Shown: positions 7,637-16,299 of the stretch, piece after piece
Layout: the number at the start of each line of letters is the position of its first letter
How positions within the stretch are numbered: position 1 is the first letter of the stretch
NCBI GenBank assembly: GCA_015493215.1
Contig: WGDP01000041.1
Location: 1 to 46,837, forward strand
DNA: 46,837 bases
Reading direction: 5' to 3'
Source: Bacteroidales bacterium
Lineage (GTDB): Bacteria > Bacteroidota > Bacteroidia > Bacteroidales > F082
The notes under the pieces: model-generated
The model's database searches: none
What the model was told of the DNA's origin: nothing
What the model saw: the letters and a program-made list of their open reading frames with translations, nothing else
Program-made: the position numbers and the translations under genes

Positions 7637-9817
7637 TTATTTTACGCGTGTAACTTTTACAACACCTTTTATTTTTCCAAGGCGATGAATCAGGCTGTTT
7701 AAATAATCGACCGACTTAATCATTACCGTAACGCGGCCGTCGAATTGTTTTCCCTTTGTTTCAAAGTTGATGGAACGCATGTTTATGTTCAAATCGTTGG
7801 AAATAGTGGAGGTTATCTCACCCACCAGCCCCAGCTCATCTTTACCCTGAATGCGGATAACGGCATTTTTATAAATATCTTCGTTGGTGTCGAGCCATTT
7901 TATGGGCAGTACGCGGTAGGGATATCGTTCCAACAATCGTTTGGCGTTGGGGCAATCGTAGCGATGGATTGATATTTTACCCTGAGTTGTAACAAAGCCA
8001 AAAACGCGGTCGCCCAAAATAGGGTTGCAACATTTTGAAAAATAGTAGTTTACATTCTTCAGGTTGTCGCCCACCCAAAGCACCTCTTTTTCTTCTTCTC
8101 TGTCGCGATTTGCAACGGTGCTGCCGGTTTCTGTTGATTGTTCTCTCTCCCTGACTGTACCGGCCTTTTTATCCTCTTCGTCTGTTTTTTCGAAAATCAC
8201 TTTTTTAATGATGGAAACATCCAGTTTGTTGGTTGCCACCAGATAATAGAGGTCGATGGCAGTATCGAGCTTAAAGTGTTTTACCAAAAGGTTGATAAGG
8301 TCGTCGGTACTTTTTACTTTCCAGTTTTTAAATTTTCGCAACAGCAACGATTTGCCCGATTCTGCTTCCTGATATTTTTCTTCTTTAAGCTGACGTTTGA
8401 TGCGGTTTCGTGCCCGGTCGGTTACCACATAGGCTAACCAGTCGATTTTAGGTTTTTGCCTGTTGGAGGTCATAATGCTGATTTTGTCGCCGTTTTTAAG
8501 CACGTAGCGAATGGGTACGGCAACATTGTTTACTTTGGCACCATTGCAGTGCGCTCCCACATCGGAATGAATATCGTAGGCAAAATCGAGTACGGTAGCT
8601 CCGGCAACAAATTGCTTGAGGTCGCCCTTGGGGGTAAACACAAACACTTTATCGGTTTTTTTGTTGCCAACTTTATAAACCGCTTTATCGGAAGTTTTAC
8701 TTTTTTCCAGTGCGCCACGCACCTGCGTAAGCCAGTTGTCAGCATCTTTGGCTTTGTGGTTTTCTTTGTAAATCCAGTGCGCTGCCTGGCCTCGTTCCGC
8801 TTCATCATCCATACGTTTGGTACGTATCTGAACCTCTACCCATCGTCCGCTATGGCCTTTAACCGTTGTGTGTAACGATTCGTATCCGCTCTCTTTGGGT
8901 TGCGAAATCCAATCGCGAAGCCTTTTGGGGTTCGGCTGGTAAATATCGGTAACAATGGAGTAGGTTCGCCAGCAAATCTCCTGTTCCTTTTTAGGTTTTG
9001 TATCCACAATAATGCGTATGGCAAAAAGGTCGAATATTTCATCGAGGCCAACATTTTGACGGTTAATTTTTGCCCAAATAGAGGGTATCGACTTGGTGCG
9101 ATACTTTAACTCATAGCGAATGCCTGCTTTGATTAATTCGCGCTCAACAGGCTTTAAGAAATCCTGAATATAAACCTCGCGCTTGGTTTTGGTTTCTTTA
9201 AGTTTGTTTTTTATATCGTTGTAAATATCAGGACTTTCGTAGAGCATCACGTGCTCTTCCATTTCGGTTTTTACGTTATAAAGCCCCAGCCGGTGTGCAA
9301 TGGGAATATAAATATACTTTGTTTCGTTAATGACTTTTGTAAATCGCTCCGGGGATGATTCATCGGGGTTTCGCAGGTCGTACAGGCGGTGTGCCATTTT
9401 AACCAAAATAACCCTGATATCGTCAACGATGGATAGAAACATGCTCCTGAAGGTTTCCGACTGGAATGAAACGCGCTGTGTTTGTAATTCCGATATTTTG
9501 TTAAAGCCTTCAACAATTACCCTGACTTCGTGGCCAAAGGCGTTTTCCATTTTTTCGTACGGATATTCATCGGATGAAATGCCATGCATTAATGCCGCCA
9601 TAGCCGAATTGGCGCCCAGCCCTATTTCTTTAATTACAATGTGGGCAATTTCGAGGTAGTGTTTAAATTTTTCGTCGGATGGGTTAAGATGATGTGATTC
9701 CCAAACCCGGTTAAAAGCCTTTGAAATCAATTGCTTTTCTTTATCGTTAAAGGGTTTTACTTCGTTATGCAATAAGCTATTCAGCGCCTGTTTCGATACT
9801 GTATCCGGTTTTTTCAT
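7637..9817 (-). CDS. relA: Long RelA/SpoT homologue with degenerate hydrolase site
   Basis: This is a (p)ppGpp synthetase of the long RSH family. I place the start at MKKPDTVSKQ (9817, 726 aa), which has AGAGGTG just upstream, instead of the 31-residue extension in the ORF track. Domains in order: a degenerate HD hydrolase domain (about 20-180), a synthetase (about 220-380; DEIFDLFAIRII, GYESLHTTV, VEVQIRT, AAHWIYKE), TGS (about 410-475; VFVFTPKGDLKQF), a Cys/His zinc-finger-like region (KCCNPILGD, HRYDCPNA) and ACT (about 655-726). The hydrolase residues are changed: the usual His-Asp is HG (78-79), the usual ADRLHN is AHRLYD, and the VVEDT stretch is ISSDE. The protein is therefore expected to make but not degrade (p)ppGpp. 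Many Bacteroidota carry a second, bifunctional copy elsewhere. Confidence 0.93.
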   Translation of the reverse strand: MKKPDTVSKQALNSLLHNEVKPFNDKEKQLISKAFNRVWESHHLNPSDEKFKHYLEIAHIVIKEIGLGANSAMAALMHGISSDEYPYEKMENAFGHEVRVIVEGFNKISELQTQRVSFQSETFRSMFLSIVDDIRVILVKMAHRLYDLRNPDESSPERFTKVINETKYIYIPIAHRLGLYNVKTEMEEHVMLYESPDIYNDIKNKLKETKTKREVYIQDFLKPVERELIKAGIRYELKYRTKSIPSIWAKINRQNVGLDEIFDLFAIRIIVDTKPKKEQEICWRTYSIVTDIYQPNPKRLRDWISQPKESGYESLHTTVKGHSGRWVEVQIRTKRMDDEAERGQAAHWIYKENHKAKDADNWLTQVRGALEKSKTSDKAVYKVGNKKTDKVFVFTPKGDLKQFVAGATVLDFAYDIHSDVGAHCNGAKVNNVAVPIRYVLKNGDKISIMTSNRQKPKIDWLAYVVTDRARNRIKRQLKEEKYQEAESGKSLLLRKFKNWKVKSTDDLINLLVKHFKLDTAIDLYYLVATNKLDVSIIKKVIFEKTDEEDKKAGTVREREQSTETGSTVANRDREEEKEVLWVGDNLKNVNYYFSKCCNPILGDRVFGFVTTQGKISIHRYDCPNAKRLLERYPYRVLPIKWLDTNEDIYKNAVIRIQGKDELGLVGEITSTISNDLNINMRSINFETKGKQFDGRVTVMIKSVDYLNSLIHRLGKIKGVVKVTRVK

Positions 9818-9908
9818 GTACGTTTCACCTCTCATATAAAATCGTTTATAAAAATAACGAATTATTGCAAACCAACAATGGCTCGTCATTATTATCTTAT
9901 CATAACGC

Positions 9909-9946
9909 AAAAAAGCAGTGTCTCATATTTGGGAGCACTGCTTTTT
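9909..9946 (-). terminator. Rho-independent terminator after floA
   Basis: On the minus strand, AGCAGTG...CACTGCT forms a stem extended by GGGAG/CTC pairing and is followed by a run of six T. It lies 22 nt past the floA stop and before the relA homologue, so it closes the clpS-nfeD-floA operon. The plus strand also ends in five T, so it may work both ways. Confidence 0.8.
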
Positions 9947-9968
9947 ACAATTTATTTATAAAATATTA

Positions 9969-10961
9969 TTACTTACGGTCTTCGCTTCCTTCAATATTAG
10001 GGTCTTTGGCTATGGAATCGCGCATGCGTGTATCTGCCTGTATGTTTCTGTATTTTTGATAATCCATGATGCCGAGGTTACCACTTCTGAATGCTTCGGC
10101 AATGGCCATGGGAATTTGAGCTTCGGCCTGAATAACGTTGGCGCGGGCTTCCTGGGCTTTGGCCTTCATCTCCTGCTCGTGGGCAACAGCCATTGCCCTG
10201 CGCTCTTCGGCTTTGGCCTGTGCAATGTTTTTGTCGGCGTTGGCCTGATCCATTTGCAGCACAGCCCCGATGTTTTTACCAATGTCGATGTCGGCAATAT
10301 CAATGGAAAGTATCTCGAAAGCGGTTCCCGAGTCGAGGCCTTTTTCCAATACCACTTTTGAAATGCTGTCGGGATTTTCGAGCACCGCTTTGTGCGATTT
10401 TGCCGAACCGATGGAAGATACAATACCTTCGCCAACACGCGCCAGCACAGTTTCTTCGCCGGCACCCCCTACCAACTGTTTTATGTTGGCTCGCACGGTA
10501 ACCCTGGCCATGGCAATAAGCTGGATACCATCTTTGGCCACGGCAGCCACCTTTTTGGTGTCAATCACCTTTGGGTTAACCGACATTTGAACAGCCTCCA
10601 GCACATCGCGGCCGGCAAGGTCGATGGCGGTGGCAGTTTTAAAGTCAAGGTTCATGTTGGCTTTATCTGCTGATATAAGTGCATTTACCACCTGTTGCAC
10701 GTGTCCTCCGGCCAGATAATGCGCTTCGAGGTTTCCACGGTCGAGGTTAATACCCGCCTTGGCTGCCGTAATCATGCTGTTTACAATAAGGCCCGGCGGA
10801 ACTTTACGCCACCGCATGATGATTAGCTGTACAAGTGATATCCGCACATCGTTTACCAGAGCATTAAACCACAGCCCCACAGGGATGAAGTAAAAAAGCA
10901 CCCAGATAAGAAAAAGGGCTCCTATGCCCATGGCAATTATTAAATAGGCATTTGTATCCAT
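9969..10961 (-). CDS. floA: Flotillin-like protein FloA
   Basis: This 330-residue protein matches the FloA/YqfA flotillin-like family over its whole length. It has an N-terminal membrane hairpin (about 5-30: [23 protein letters not shown]), an SPFH region (about 35-210, with [16 protein letters not shown] and [18 protein letters not shown]) and an Ala/Glu/Gln-rich coiled segment (about 235-290, [20 protein letters not shown]). The family assembles in membrane microdomains and is thought to organise signalling and membrane fluidity. It starts 3 nt after the nfeD stop, the usual NfeD-flotillin pairing. The family's normal length is about 330, so this copy looks intact. Confidence 0.93.
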   Translation of the reverse strand: MDTNAYLIIAMGIGALFLIWVLFYFIPVGLWFNALVNDVRISLVQLIIMRWRKVPPGLIVNSMITAAKAGINLDRGNLEAHYLAGGHVQQVVNALISADKANMNLDFKTATAIDLAGRDVLEAVQMSVNPKVIDTKKVAAVAKDGIQLIAMARVTVRANIKQLVGGAGEETVLARVGEGIVSSIGSAKSHKAVLENPDSISKVVLEKGLDSGTAFEILSIDIADIDIGKNIGAVLQMDQANADKNIAQAKAEERRAMAVAHEQEMKAKAQEARANVIQAEAQIPMAIAEAFRSGNLGIMDYQKYRNIQADTRMRDSIAKDPNIEGSEDRK

Positions 10962-10964
10962 AAT

Positions 10965-11432
10965 TTATTGTTTTAAAGATTTAATGTAAATTTTATTGTT
11001 ATCAATTTTAATAATTTCAATGTCGGTGTTTGGGTCGATAAAGTCGGTACGGGCATCAACCTCCACAAAATTACCGTTAAATTCAGCCTTGCCCATGGGT
11101 GCGCATCTTGAAATTGTTTTTCCCACATCTCCCACTTTTAAGCCGGCCTGCTCCATGGTGTTTACCTTGCCGTCGATGGTTGAAACAAGCGCTGCTTTTT
11201 TCCATGTTTTCGACCTGATACCCAACCAGATAGCGATTACGTTAACGGCAATGGTAACCAATAGCACAATGTTACCCGACGAGGTTCCGAGATGAGCGTA
11301 AGCAACCCAAACTCCGGCTACAATGGCACCAAATCCGGCTATGCCTGCAAACCCGGTACCGGGAATTACCAACACTTCGAGCAGCAGCAATGCAATACCC
11401 ACAACAATTAATACAATTACAAGCCACAACAT
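10965..11432 (-). CDS. NfeD-like membrane protein
   Basis: This 155-residue protein begins with a strongly hydrophobic hairpin (LWLVIVLIVVGIALLLLEVLVIPGTGFAGIAGFGAIVAGVWVAYAHL). A third hydrophobic span follows (NIVLLVTIAVNVIAIWLGI). The C-terminus is a small OB-fold typical of NfeD: VGDVGKTISRCAPMGKAEFNG, FVEVDARTDFI and IEIIKIDNNKIYIKSL. It is the short form without the ClpP-like protease domain. It lies between clpS (1-nt gap) and floA (3-nt gap). NfeD proteins of this class work with flotillins, so the pair probably shares a membrane role. Confidence 0.9.
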   Translation of the reverse strand: MLWLVIVLIVVGIALLLLEVLVIPGTGFAGIAGFGAIVAGVWVAYAHLGTSSGNIVLLVTIAVNVIAIWLGIRSKTWKKAALVSTIDGKVNTMEQAGLKVGDVGKTISRCAPMGKAEFNGNFVEVDARTDFIDPNTDIEIIKIDNNKIYIKSLKQ

Positions 11433-11433
11433 A

Positions 11434-11709
11434 TCAGCTGATCTCCACGGTTAATTTACGATTGGTCATTTCGGTGTAAATGGGTTTAAGTTCATCAAAC
11501 GAGCCGCTTTTTACAGGGCATTTGCCTTTAAAATGAGCGATAAGGGCACAGGTTTCGGCTTGCATATAGTCGTGACTGCAAACTTCAACAAGGCTTTCGA
11601 TAACAAAGTCAAACGAATTTACATCATCATTCCATAAAATGAGTTTTTTAATATCCTCATCTTGTGTAACTTCTTCAATATTCGGGAATTTTTTCTCTTG
11701 AACTGACAC
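11434..11709 (-). CDS. clpS: ClpS-type adaptor of the Clp protease
   Basis: This 91-residue protein has the ClpS core: LILWNDDVNSFDFVIESLVEVCSHDYMQAETCALIAHFKGKC, with the ligand-binding Asn-Asp-Asp and the Cys/His-containing helices. ClpS delivers substrates with destabilising N-terminal residues to ClpAP/ClpCP. The start is GTG at 11709; no in-frame ATG lies close upstream, and the first downstream ATG would remove the core. It is the first gene of the clpS-nfeD-floA operon. It faces the Nudix gene head to head, and a -7-like motif on the minus strand (TAACTTTG) lies 26 nt upstream of the start. Confidence 0.88.
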   Translation of the reverse strand: MSVQEKKFPNIEEVTQDEDIKKLILWNDDVNSFDFVIESLVEVCSHDYMQAETCALIAHFKGKCPVKSGSFDELKPIYTEMTNRKLTVEIS

Positions 11710-11734
11710 GGTTTATTTTTTTTAAAATCGAATC

Positions 11735-11772
11735 CAAAGTTACATTTCTTTTTGGTAATATACTTACTTTTG
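11735..11772. promoter_or_regulatory. Divergent -7 motifs between clpS and Nudix gene
   Basis: TAACTTTG lies on the minus strand (11735-11742) upstream of clpS, and TACTTTTG on the plus strand (11765-11772) upstream of the Nudix gene. Both fit the Bacteroidota -7 consensus TAnnTTTG at sensible distances from the starts. Neither has a convincing -33 TTTG at the usual spacing, so these are probable rather than proven promoters. Confidence 0.45.
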
Positions 11773-11801
11773 AAAACATTTTTACACTGACATACAATTT
11801 A

Positions 11802-12434
11802 ATGGGTTTAATATTTTCCGATTTTATAAAAAGGCTTGCCGAAAACCTGCGCAATCCGCTGCCCGGTTTTGATGTCCAATATCAAATGGCACCGGTAACA
11901 CGTGTTGAACAGTTGGTTTATAACAACAACGATATTCCGCCAAAAAACAGCGCTGTTTTAGCATTGTTGTATCCCGAAAAGGATGAAACCGTGCTGGTGC
12001 TTATGAAACGAGCCACTGATCATTCGGTTCACAGCGGCCAAATTTCATTTCCGGGCGGACAGGCTGAACCTTATGACAAAAGTGATGAAGCCACCGCATT
12101 GCGCGAAACCGAAGAGGAGTTGGGTATCGACAGCAGCCGGGTTCATGTTTTGGGGAAACTTACCCCGGTTTATATTTCGCCCTCCAATTTTAATGTTATC
12201 CCTTTTGTGGGATATGTGGATGAAAAACCGGCTTTTAAACCCAACGAAGAGGTAAAAAAGGTAATAACCGTTGCCCTGTGGGAGTTGATGAAACCCAATG
12301 CAAAGCAAATACGAAAAGTAACCACAAAATATGTTACCGCGTTGGAGGTGCCTTGTTTTATTGTTGACGGCGAAATTCTTTGGGGTGCCACGGCCATGAT
12401 GATTAATGAGTTGCTGGAACTGGCAAAAAAATAA
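11802..12434 (+). CDS. Nudix hydrolase, CoA pyrophosphatase type
   Basis: This 210-residue protein carries a complete Nudix box (GGQAEPYDKSDEATALRE followed by TEEELGI). Immediately before it is the segment VLMKRATDHSVHSGQISFPG, which matches the UPF0035/CoAse signature that precedes the box in CoA-pyrophosphatases. The likely reaction is hydrolysis of coenzyme A or acyl-CoA to phosphopantetheine and 3',5'-ADP in the cytoplasm. Length and domain order are normal for the family. The gene is followed after 4 nt by a DUF2141 gene, so they may share a transcript although their roles seem unrelated. Confidence 0.88.
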   Translation: MGLIFSDFIKRLAENLRNPLPGFDVQYQMAPVTRVEQLVYNNNDIPPKNSAVLALLYPEKDETVLVLMKRATDHSVHSGQISFPGGQAEPYDKSDEATALRETEEELGIDSSRVHVLGKLTPVYISPSNFNVIPFVGYVDEKPAFKPNEEVKKVITVALWELMKPNAKQIRKVTTKYVTALEVPCFIVDGEILWGATAMMINELLELAKK

Positions 12435-12438
12435 AACA

Positions 12439-12900
12439 ATGAAAAGAGTTTTTTTTACGGCTGTTTTTTTGATGCTGCTATCGATACCTTCTGCGTTTGC
12501 ACAACCGGAAGCAACTGTAAACGTAGTAATTGACAGTATAGTGCAGCCCGACGGGAAAGTGCACGTTGCTGTTTTTAATGGTAAAGAAAATTATAAAAAC
12601 AGTGTTCCTTTTAAAACCGCTGTAAAAAATATTTCGGGCAATCGGGCTACCGTATCTTTTAAATTACCTGTTAATCATTATTATGCCATTGCTCTGTTTC
12701 AGGATTTGAATGGCAACGATTCGTTGGATAAACGAGGTAGTATGAAAATTCCTGTTGAACCGTTTGGGTTTTCAAACAACAAAACCGGCACATTCGGCCC
12801 ACCTGCTTACCATAAGATATCATTTTATGTGGCTTCGGATACCACTTTGGTTATTGATATTATTACCGGAGAGAACAGTTTTCTGATAAAAAACCATTAG
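12439..12900 (+). CDS. Exported DUF2141 protein
   Basis: I start the gene at MKRVFFTAVF (12439), 4 nt past the Nudix stop; the ORF-track extension overlaps the Nudix gene from a non-ATG start. This gives 153 residues with signal peptide MKRVFFTAVFLMLLSIPSAFAQ. The mature part has the DUF2141 layout: VNVVIDSIVQPDGKVHVAVF, the Gly/Asn-rich middle ALFQDLNGNDSLDKR, and the final beta strands TLVIDIITGE. The DLNGN-D stretch is the family hallmark and may bind a metal. It is expected in the periplasm. The function of the family is not known. Confidence 0.82.
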   Translation: MKRVFFTAVFLMLLSIPSAFAQPEATVNVVIDSIVQPDGKVHVAVFNGKENYKNSVPFKTAVKNISGNRATVSFKLPVNHYYAIALFQDLNGNDSLDKRGSMKIPVEPFGFSNNKTGTFGPPAYHKISFYVASDTTLVIDIITGENSFLIKNH

Positions 12901-12985
12901 CAAATTAGTGGTTGATATAAATTATCAGCAAGGTTGTGCTTTTCAAACTCGTTTTTTCCGGTTTTTATCATTGGCTTAAAAAACC

Positions 12986-12993
12986 TATTTTTG
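12986..12993 (+). promoter_or_regulatory. -7 promoter motif upstream of ECF sigma gene
   Basis: TATTTTTG fits TAnnTTTG and lies 25 nt before the proposed TTG start of the sigma gene. TTG at 12971 is too close for the usual -33 position, so only the -7 half is clear. Confidence 0.4.
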
Positions 12994-13018
12994 CTAACAC
13001 TGAAAACAGATAGGATTT

Positions 13019-13579
13019 TTGGCCGAAAAAGAACATATTAGCGATTTACAATTAATGGAGCAGATACGAAAAGGGAATGTCCATGCTCTGGAAATTCTTT
13101 TTGACCGTTATTATGAACCGCTTTGTAATTTTTCGTTTTTATTGCTAAAATCTGCCGACCATTCCGAAGAGTTGGTGTCGGATGTTTTTATCAGAATCTG
13201 GCAAAATCGTGAAAAACACACCAAAGTAACTTATGTAAAAGCCTATTTGTATAGAAGTGTGCGTAATGCTGTCATTTCCTATTTACGAAAAAACAAGCCT
13301 GAGTTTAACGACATCTCAAACCATGAGAATTTGTTGAAAATGGAAGTAACTCCCGAAACTTTAATGGTTCGCCAGGATTTAAGAAAAGCTGTTGGTGCCA
13401 TGATTGACGCCATGCCCTTAAAAACGGGATTGGTTTTCAGGTTGCACAAGGTAGATGGTTTAAGTTATAAAGAAATTGCCTCTACCCTGGAGCTTTCGGT
13501 TAAAACCATCGAAAACCACATGGGAAAAGCCCTTCGGTTTGTAAGGGACTTACATGCAAAGAATCCCGATTATTTTTAG
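13019..13579 (+). CDS. ECF RNA polymerase sigma factor
   Basis: This 186-residue sigma-70 factor of the ECF class has region 2 at about 10-80 (ALEILFDRYYEPLCNFSFLLLKS, then HSEELVSDVFIRIWQNR). Region 4 is at about 120-180 (GLVFRLHKVDGLSYKEIASTLELSVKTIENHMGKAL), whose helix-turn-helix is complete. The start is TTG at 13019, with AGGA a few bases upstream; the alternative is ATG at residue 13, which keeps both domains. The Bacteroidota pattern is ECF sigma + FecR + SusC/SusD, but here the FecR gene lies about 7.6 kb away on the other strand. The sigma may still serve that FecR/SusC system. It converges with the next gene, the stops being 8 nt apart. Confidence 0.9.
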   Translation: MAEKEHISDLQLMEQIRKGNVHALEILFDRYYEPLCNFSFLLLKSADHSEELVSDVFIRIWQNREKHTKVTYVKAYLYRSVRNAVISYLRKNKPEFNDISNHENLLKMEVTPETLMVRQDLRKAVGAMIDAMPLKTGLVFRLHKVDGLSYKEIASTLELSVKTIENHMGKALRFVRDLHAKNPDYF

Positions 13580-13587
13580 CCAACATT

Positions 13588-14712
13588 TTATTGACTAAGC
13601 CCGTTTAACCCGTTGAGCACTTTTTTAAGTACGGCTTTGGTGGCTTCATCCTTTTCTGACATATAGGCTGCTCTTATATCAGGTAACGCTGCCGTATATT
13701 CGGTTTCCAGTAAATATTGCGCTGCATGCTGACGTACTTTAGGCGATGTGTGACGTAGCAATCCAATGGACCAGCGAATGGATGGCCTTGAATAAATGGA
13801 ATGCAAATTGTCGATGGCTTTAATAACTTCGTCATCATTTTTTGAGAAGAGTTTCCAAAAATTCTCTTTTTCAAAGGCAATTACATCGGGTGTATAAAAC
13901 TCTTCCTTTGAATAAATTTGCGGCCTTACCACATTTTTTTTGTAACCTACCAGGCGTTTGCCGGCAACGTATCGAGCCATTCTTGGTACTATCCATCGCA
14001 TGCCCGGTGTTGCCTCGGGATGGCCTACCGAAGCAATAATTTTGCCTTCACCGTAATCAGCGGTAAAAAAGGCGGGTTTGCCGGGTGTTACATTTTTAGG
14101 GTATCCTTTTTTATGCGATATGTCGCTGGTTAATGTTGCTAAAACCGTAATGGGCGCTCCCTCCGGAATATCGTACATGGGGCCGTCGTAATATTGATAA
14201 AAAGCGGTGTCCACTTTTTTAAGCTCCGGAAATATCTTTTTGCCGGCTTTATTTATTTTAAAACCTATTAATGCTCTGCCGCGGTCGTAGTGGTCGCGAA
14301 TATCGGGTGCAGGAAACAGCTCCAGACTTGGGTAGCCCGGTGTGGTTGAAAACAGGTAGCCTCCGGCGCAAATGCCAACCAGTCCTTTGTGTTTTTTTTC
14401 GGCAAAGGCTTTTACCTTTTCAGCACCTTCCAATCCCAGGTTGTTGTACTCTTTACTGGCACTGCCACCCGGAAAAATGAGCACATCCAATTTGTCCAGT
14501 GCGCCGTTCATAATATCAACAGCCGATATTTTATGGGGGTAAATTCCCTTGTCAATTTTAAGGGCTTCCATGGTTTCGATAACACAAACGGGACTTGCTC
14601 CGTTGCCGTCAAATACACCTACCTGAATTTTTTTTCCCGAACGGCGCTGACCAAAAGTAGTGGTTGCTATTAATACAGCCAGTAAAAGCGTAAAAAAGTA
14701 TTTTGTTTTCAT
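13588..14712 (-). CDS. Exported amidotransferase-like (BPL_N) protein with HEAT-like tail
   Basis: This 374-residue protein has signal peptide MKTKYFFTLLLAVLIATTTFG. Residues about 28-260 form a class-I glutamine-amidotransferase-like fold of the BPL_N type (VGVFDGNGAS, DVLIFPGGSASKEY, nucleophile elbow GICAGGYLFS with Cys115, and a late GHPEATPG). The remaining ~90 residues (SIRWSIGLLRHTSPKVRQHAAQYLLETE...) look like HEAT-like helical repeats. An exported protein with a nucleophile Cys suggests hydrolase activity in the envelope, but the substrate is unknown. It lies 350 nt past the end of the protease-SusCD operon on the same strand and probably has its own promoter. Confidence 0.8.
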   Translation of the reverse strand: MKTKYFFTLLLAVLIATTTFGQRRSGKKIQVGVFDGNGASPVCVIETMEALKIDKGIYPHKISAVDIMNGALDKLDVLIFPGGSASKEYNNLGLEGAEKVKAFAEKKHKGLVGICAGGYLFSTTPGYPSLELFPAPDIRDHYDRGRALIGFKINKAGKKIFPELKKVDTAFYQYYDGPMYDIPEGAPITVLATLTSDISHKKGYPKNVTPGKPAFFTADYGEGKIIASVGHPEATPGMRWIVPRMARYVAGKRLVGYKKNVVRPQIYSKEEFYTPDVIAFEKENFWKLFSKNDDEVIKAIDNLHSIYSRPSIRWSIGLLRHTSPKVRQHAAQYLLETEYTAALPDIRAAYMSEKDEATKAVLKKVLNGLNGLSQ

Positions 14713-14791
14713 ATGTGTTTAATTTTTATTTCTTGAAGTTAATTTATATTTATATGTTCTTTTTAATACCTTATTGACAGCAGGACTTTAT

Positions 14792-14989
14792 TGTCATACT
14801 GAGCGAAGTCGAAGTATGACCTCTCAGCACAATATTGATGATTATACTCTCCTGCCCTAATATGGTTCGATACAACACTCCTAACGTCGTGTCACCCACC
14901 ATGATTCTTTCGCTACAACACCCTAATGTCATGCTTCGACTTCGCTCAGCATGACTCATCAGCACACTTCGACTACGCTCAGTGTGACA
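14792..14989. repeat. Cluster of short inverted repeats (GCTTCGAC/CGCTCAGC family)
   Basis: Three hairpins of the same family sit in this gap. GTCATACT...AGTATGAC is at 14793-14820, GTCATGCT...AGCATGAC at 14928-14955, and CACACT...AGTGTG at 14963-14986. Each has a loop containing TTCGACT(T/A)CGCTC or its complement. The first is inverted relative to the other two. Such units are dispersed intergenic repeats; no gene is visible in 14713-15062. Confidence 0.65.
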
Positions 14990-15062
14990 CCCGTTTTTCT
15001 TTCGGCAAAAGTAAATATCAAGTTAAATAAAACAACAACCTCAACCGTTAAAAAAACAAAAC

Positions 15063-16280
15063 TTATAATCCGAAAAGTTGGCTGTAGGTTATCTGAATTT
15101 GTTTGTCGGCACTATCGTAAAAAGCTTTTATCTTTTTTGAATCGTAACCATCCCGGCGCATTTCATTTAACAAATTATGGCCCTGCGCAATAAGGCTGTC
15201 ATCCAAAGGTTTCAGCTTTTGAACGATTCCGGTACCGTTGGCGTTGAGTAGCGCATTGACATTGATGTAATGTTTGGCGTTTTTACCCCAGTTGTAGCAA
15301 TAAACCTGCTTTTTTAAGGTTAAAGCTTTGTGGCAAAGTGGCGAGTCTTTTATGGAATCGTTGTAGGTAACAACCTCCGGCAGATCATTGTGTTTGGTTA
15401 TCCATACGGGAATGGCAACCGAAGCCAACGGCCAGCCGACAATAGACCACATGGTGGTAAGGCGGGCATCTTCACCGGGTTTAACCCCTTCTACCACACA
15501 GGATGAAGAGCTGCCTCTTCTGGGAATAAAATCTTCGAACCAAACAAACTTTTTGTGATTTTCAGGGATGTTTTTGTATTCCCACAGGTTGTCTTCGGTT
15601 AAGGAGTTGGTAAGATTTCTCGACAGTCCCTGCAAAATATCTTCGGCAACAATACCACCGCTTTTAACAGCCATATCCAATACCTTGTTGGCAGTAACAT
15701 ACCGTATGTAGCCGGCGCCGTTTTTGGGCGTGCCGCTAAATGAATAGTTAGACCTTACAATATATCCCTTGGGCGCAGTTGACGGGTCGTTGGCATCAAA
15801 TTTTACAACTTTAAAGTTGCTTAGCTCAAAATAGGCAGCCCCTCCGTTTCCATCGATAACACCAAAATTGGCTTCAAGACGGGTGGGTTTCGGCATATCG
15901 TTCAGCATCTTTTCAAAGTCGTCAATGGTGGCGCAGGTTTGCAAAGCCTGTTTCATAACCCGGCCTTCCAACCCCGACTGTTTAATGGTGTCGTTGTTCA
16001 GGTTGTAACTGGCAGAGTTCATAATGGCAAAACCGGTGCTGTTGTAGCCAATCCAAATGCTTTTTCCGGTTTTGTCCTTTGAGTTCACCAATCCGGCATA
16101 ATCGTATTTGCCATCGTGGAATACCATAATTTTATTGTTAACAGCCCAGGTATCACGATTTTTCCAAAGCAAAGGGCGCCCGTCGCGGGTATATTTTCCT
16201 GATATTACAGCCGTGGTGCAGGCATACGAAGCGGCTATTGATACGATTGCCAACAGGGTAAGAAGAAATATTTTTTTCAT
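15063..16280 (-). CDS. Exported Ntn-type amide hydrolase (C45/acyltransferase-like)
   Basis: This 405-residue protein has signal peptide MKKIFLLTLLAIVSIAASYA directly followed by Cys21-Thr-Thr. Ntn hydrolases of the C45/C69/choloylglycine group use an N-terminal Cys as nucleophile, and here signal peptidase cleavage would itself expose it. Supporting motifs are CTTAVISGKYTRDGRPLLWK-NRD, GYNSTGFAIMNSASYN, NFGVIDGNGGAAYFE and YIVRSNYSFSG. The expected reaction is hydrolysis (or acyl transfer) of an amide bond, perhaps of a peptide or acylated amino acid, in the periplasm. SYAC is a poor lipobox, so a lipoprotein is less likely. It is the last gene of the five-gene operon, 19 nt after the SusD stop. 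Confidence 0.8.
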   Translation of the reverse strand: MKKIFLLTLLAIVSIAASYACTTAVISGKYTRDGRPLLWKNRDTWAVNNKIMVFHDGKYDYAGLVNSKDKTGKSIWIGYNSTGFAIMNSASYNLNNDTIKQSGLEGRVMKQALQTCATIDDFEKMLNDMPKPTRLEANFGVIDGNGGAAYFELSNFKVVKFDANDPSTAPKGYIVRSNYSFSGTPKNGAGYIRYVTANKVLDMAVKSGGIVAEDILQGLSRNLTNSLTEDNLWEYKNIPENHKKFVWFEDFIPRRGSSSSCVVEGVKPGEDARLTTMWSIVGWPLASVAIPVWITKHNDLPEVVTYNDSIKDSPLCHKALTLKKQVYCYNWGKNAKHYINVNALLNANGTGIVQKLKPLDDSLIAQGHNLLNEMRRDGYDSKKIKAFYDSADKQIQITYSQLFGL

Positions 16281-16299
16281 TTAAAATAATTTAAAACGA

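Noticed and set aside
8456-8875. 139-aa plus-strand ORF opposite relA
   Set aside because: It is a shadow of the relA homologue with no protein-like features, as are the other antisense ORFs in large genes.
9818-9910. 31-residue extension of the RelA homologue
   Set aside because: The ATG at 9817 has a good Shine-Dalgarno site and the extension has no family similarity.
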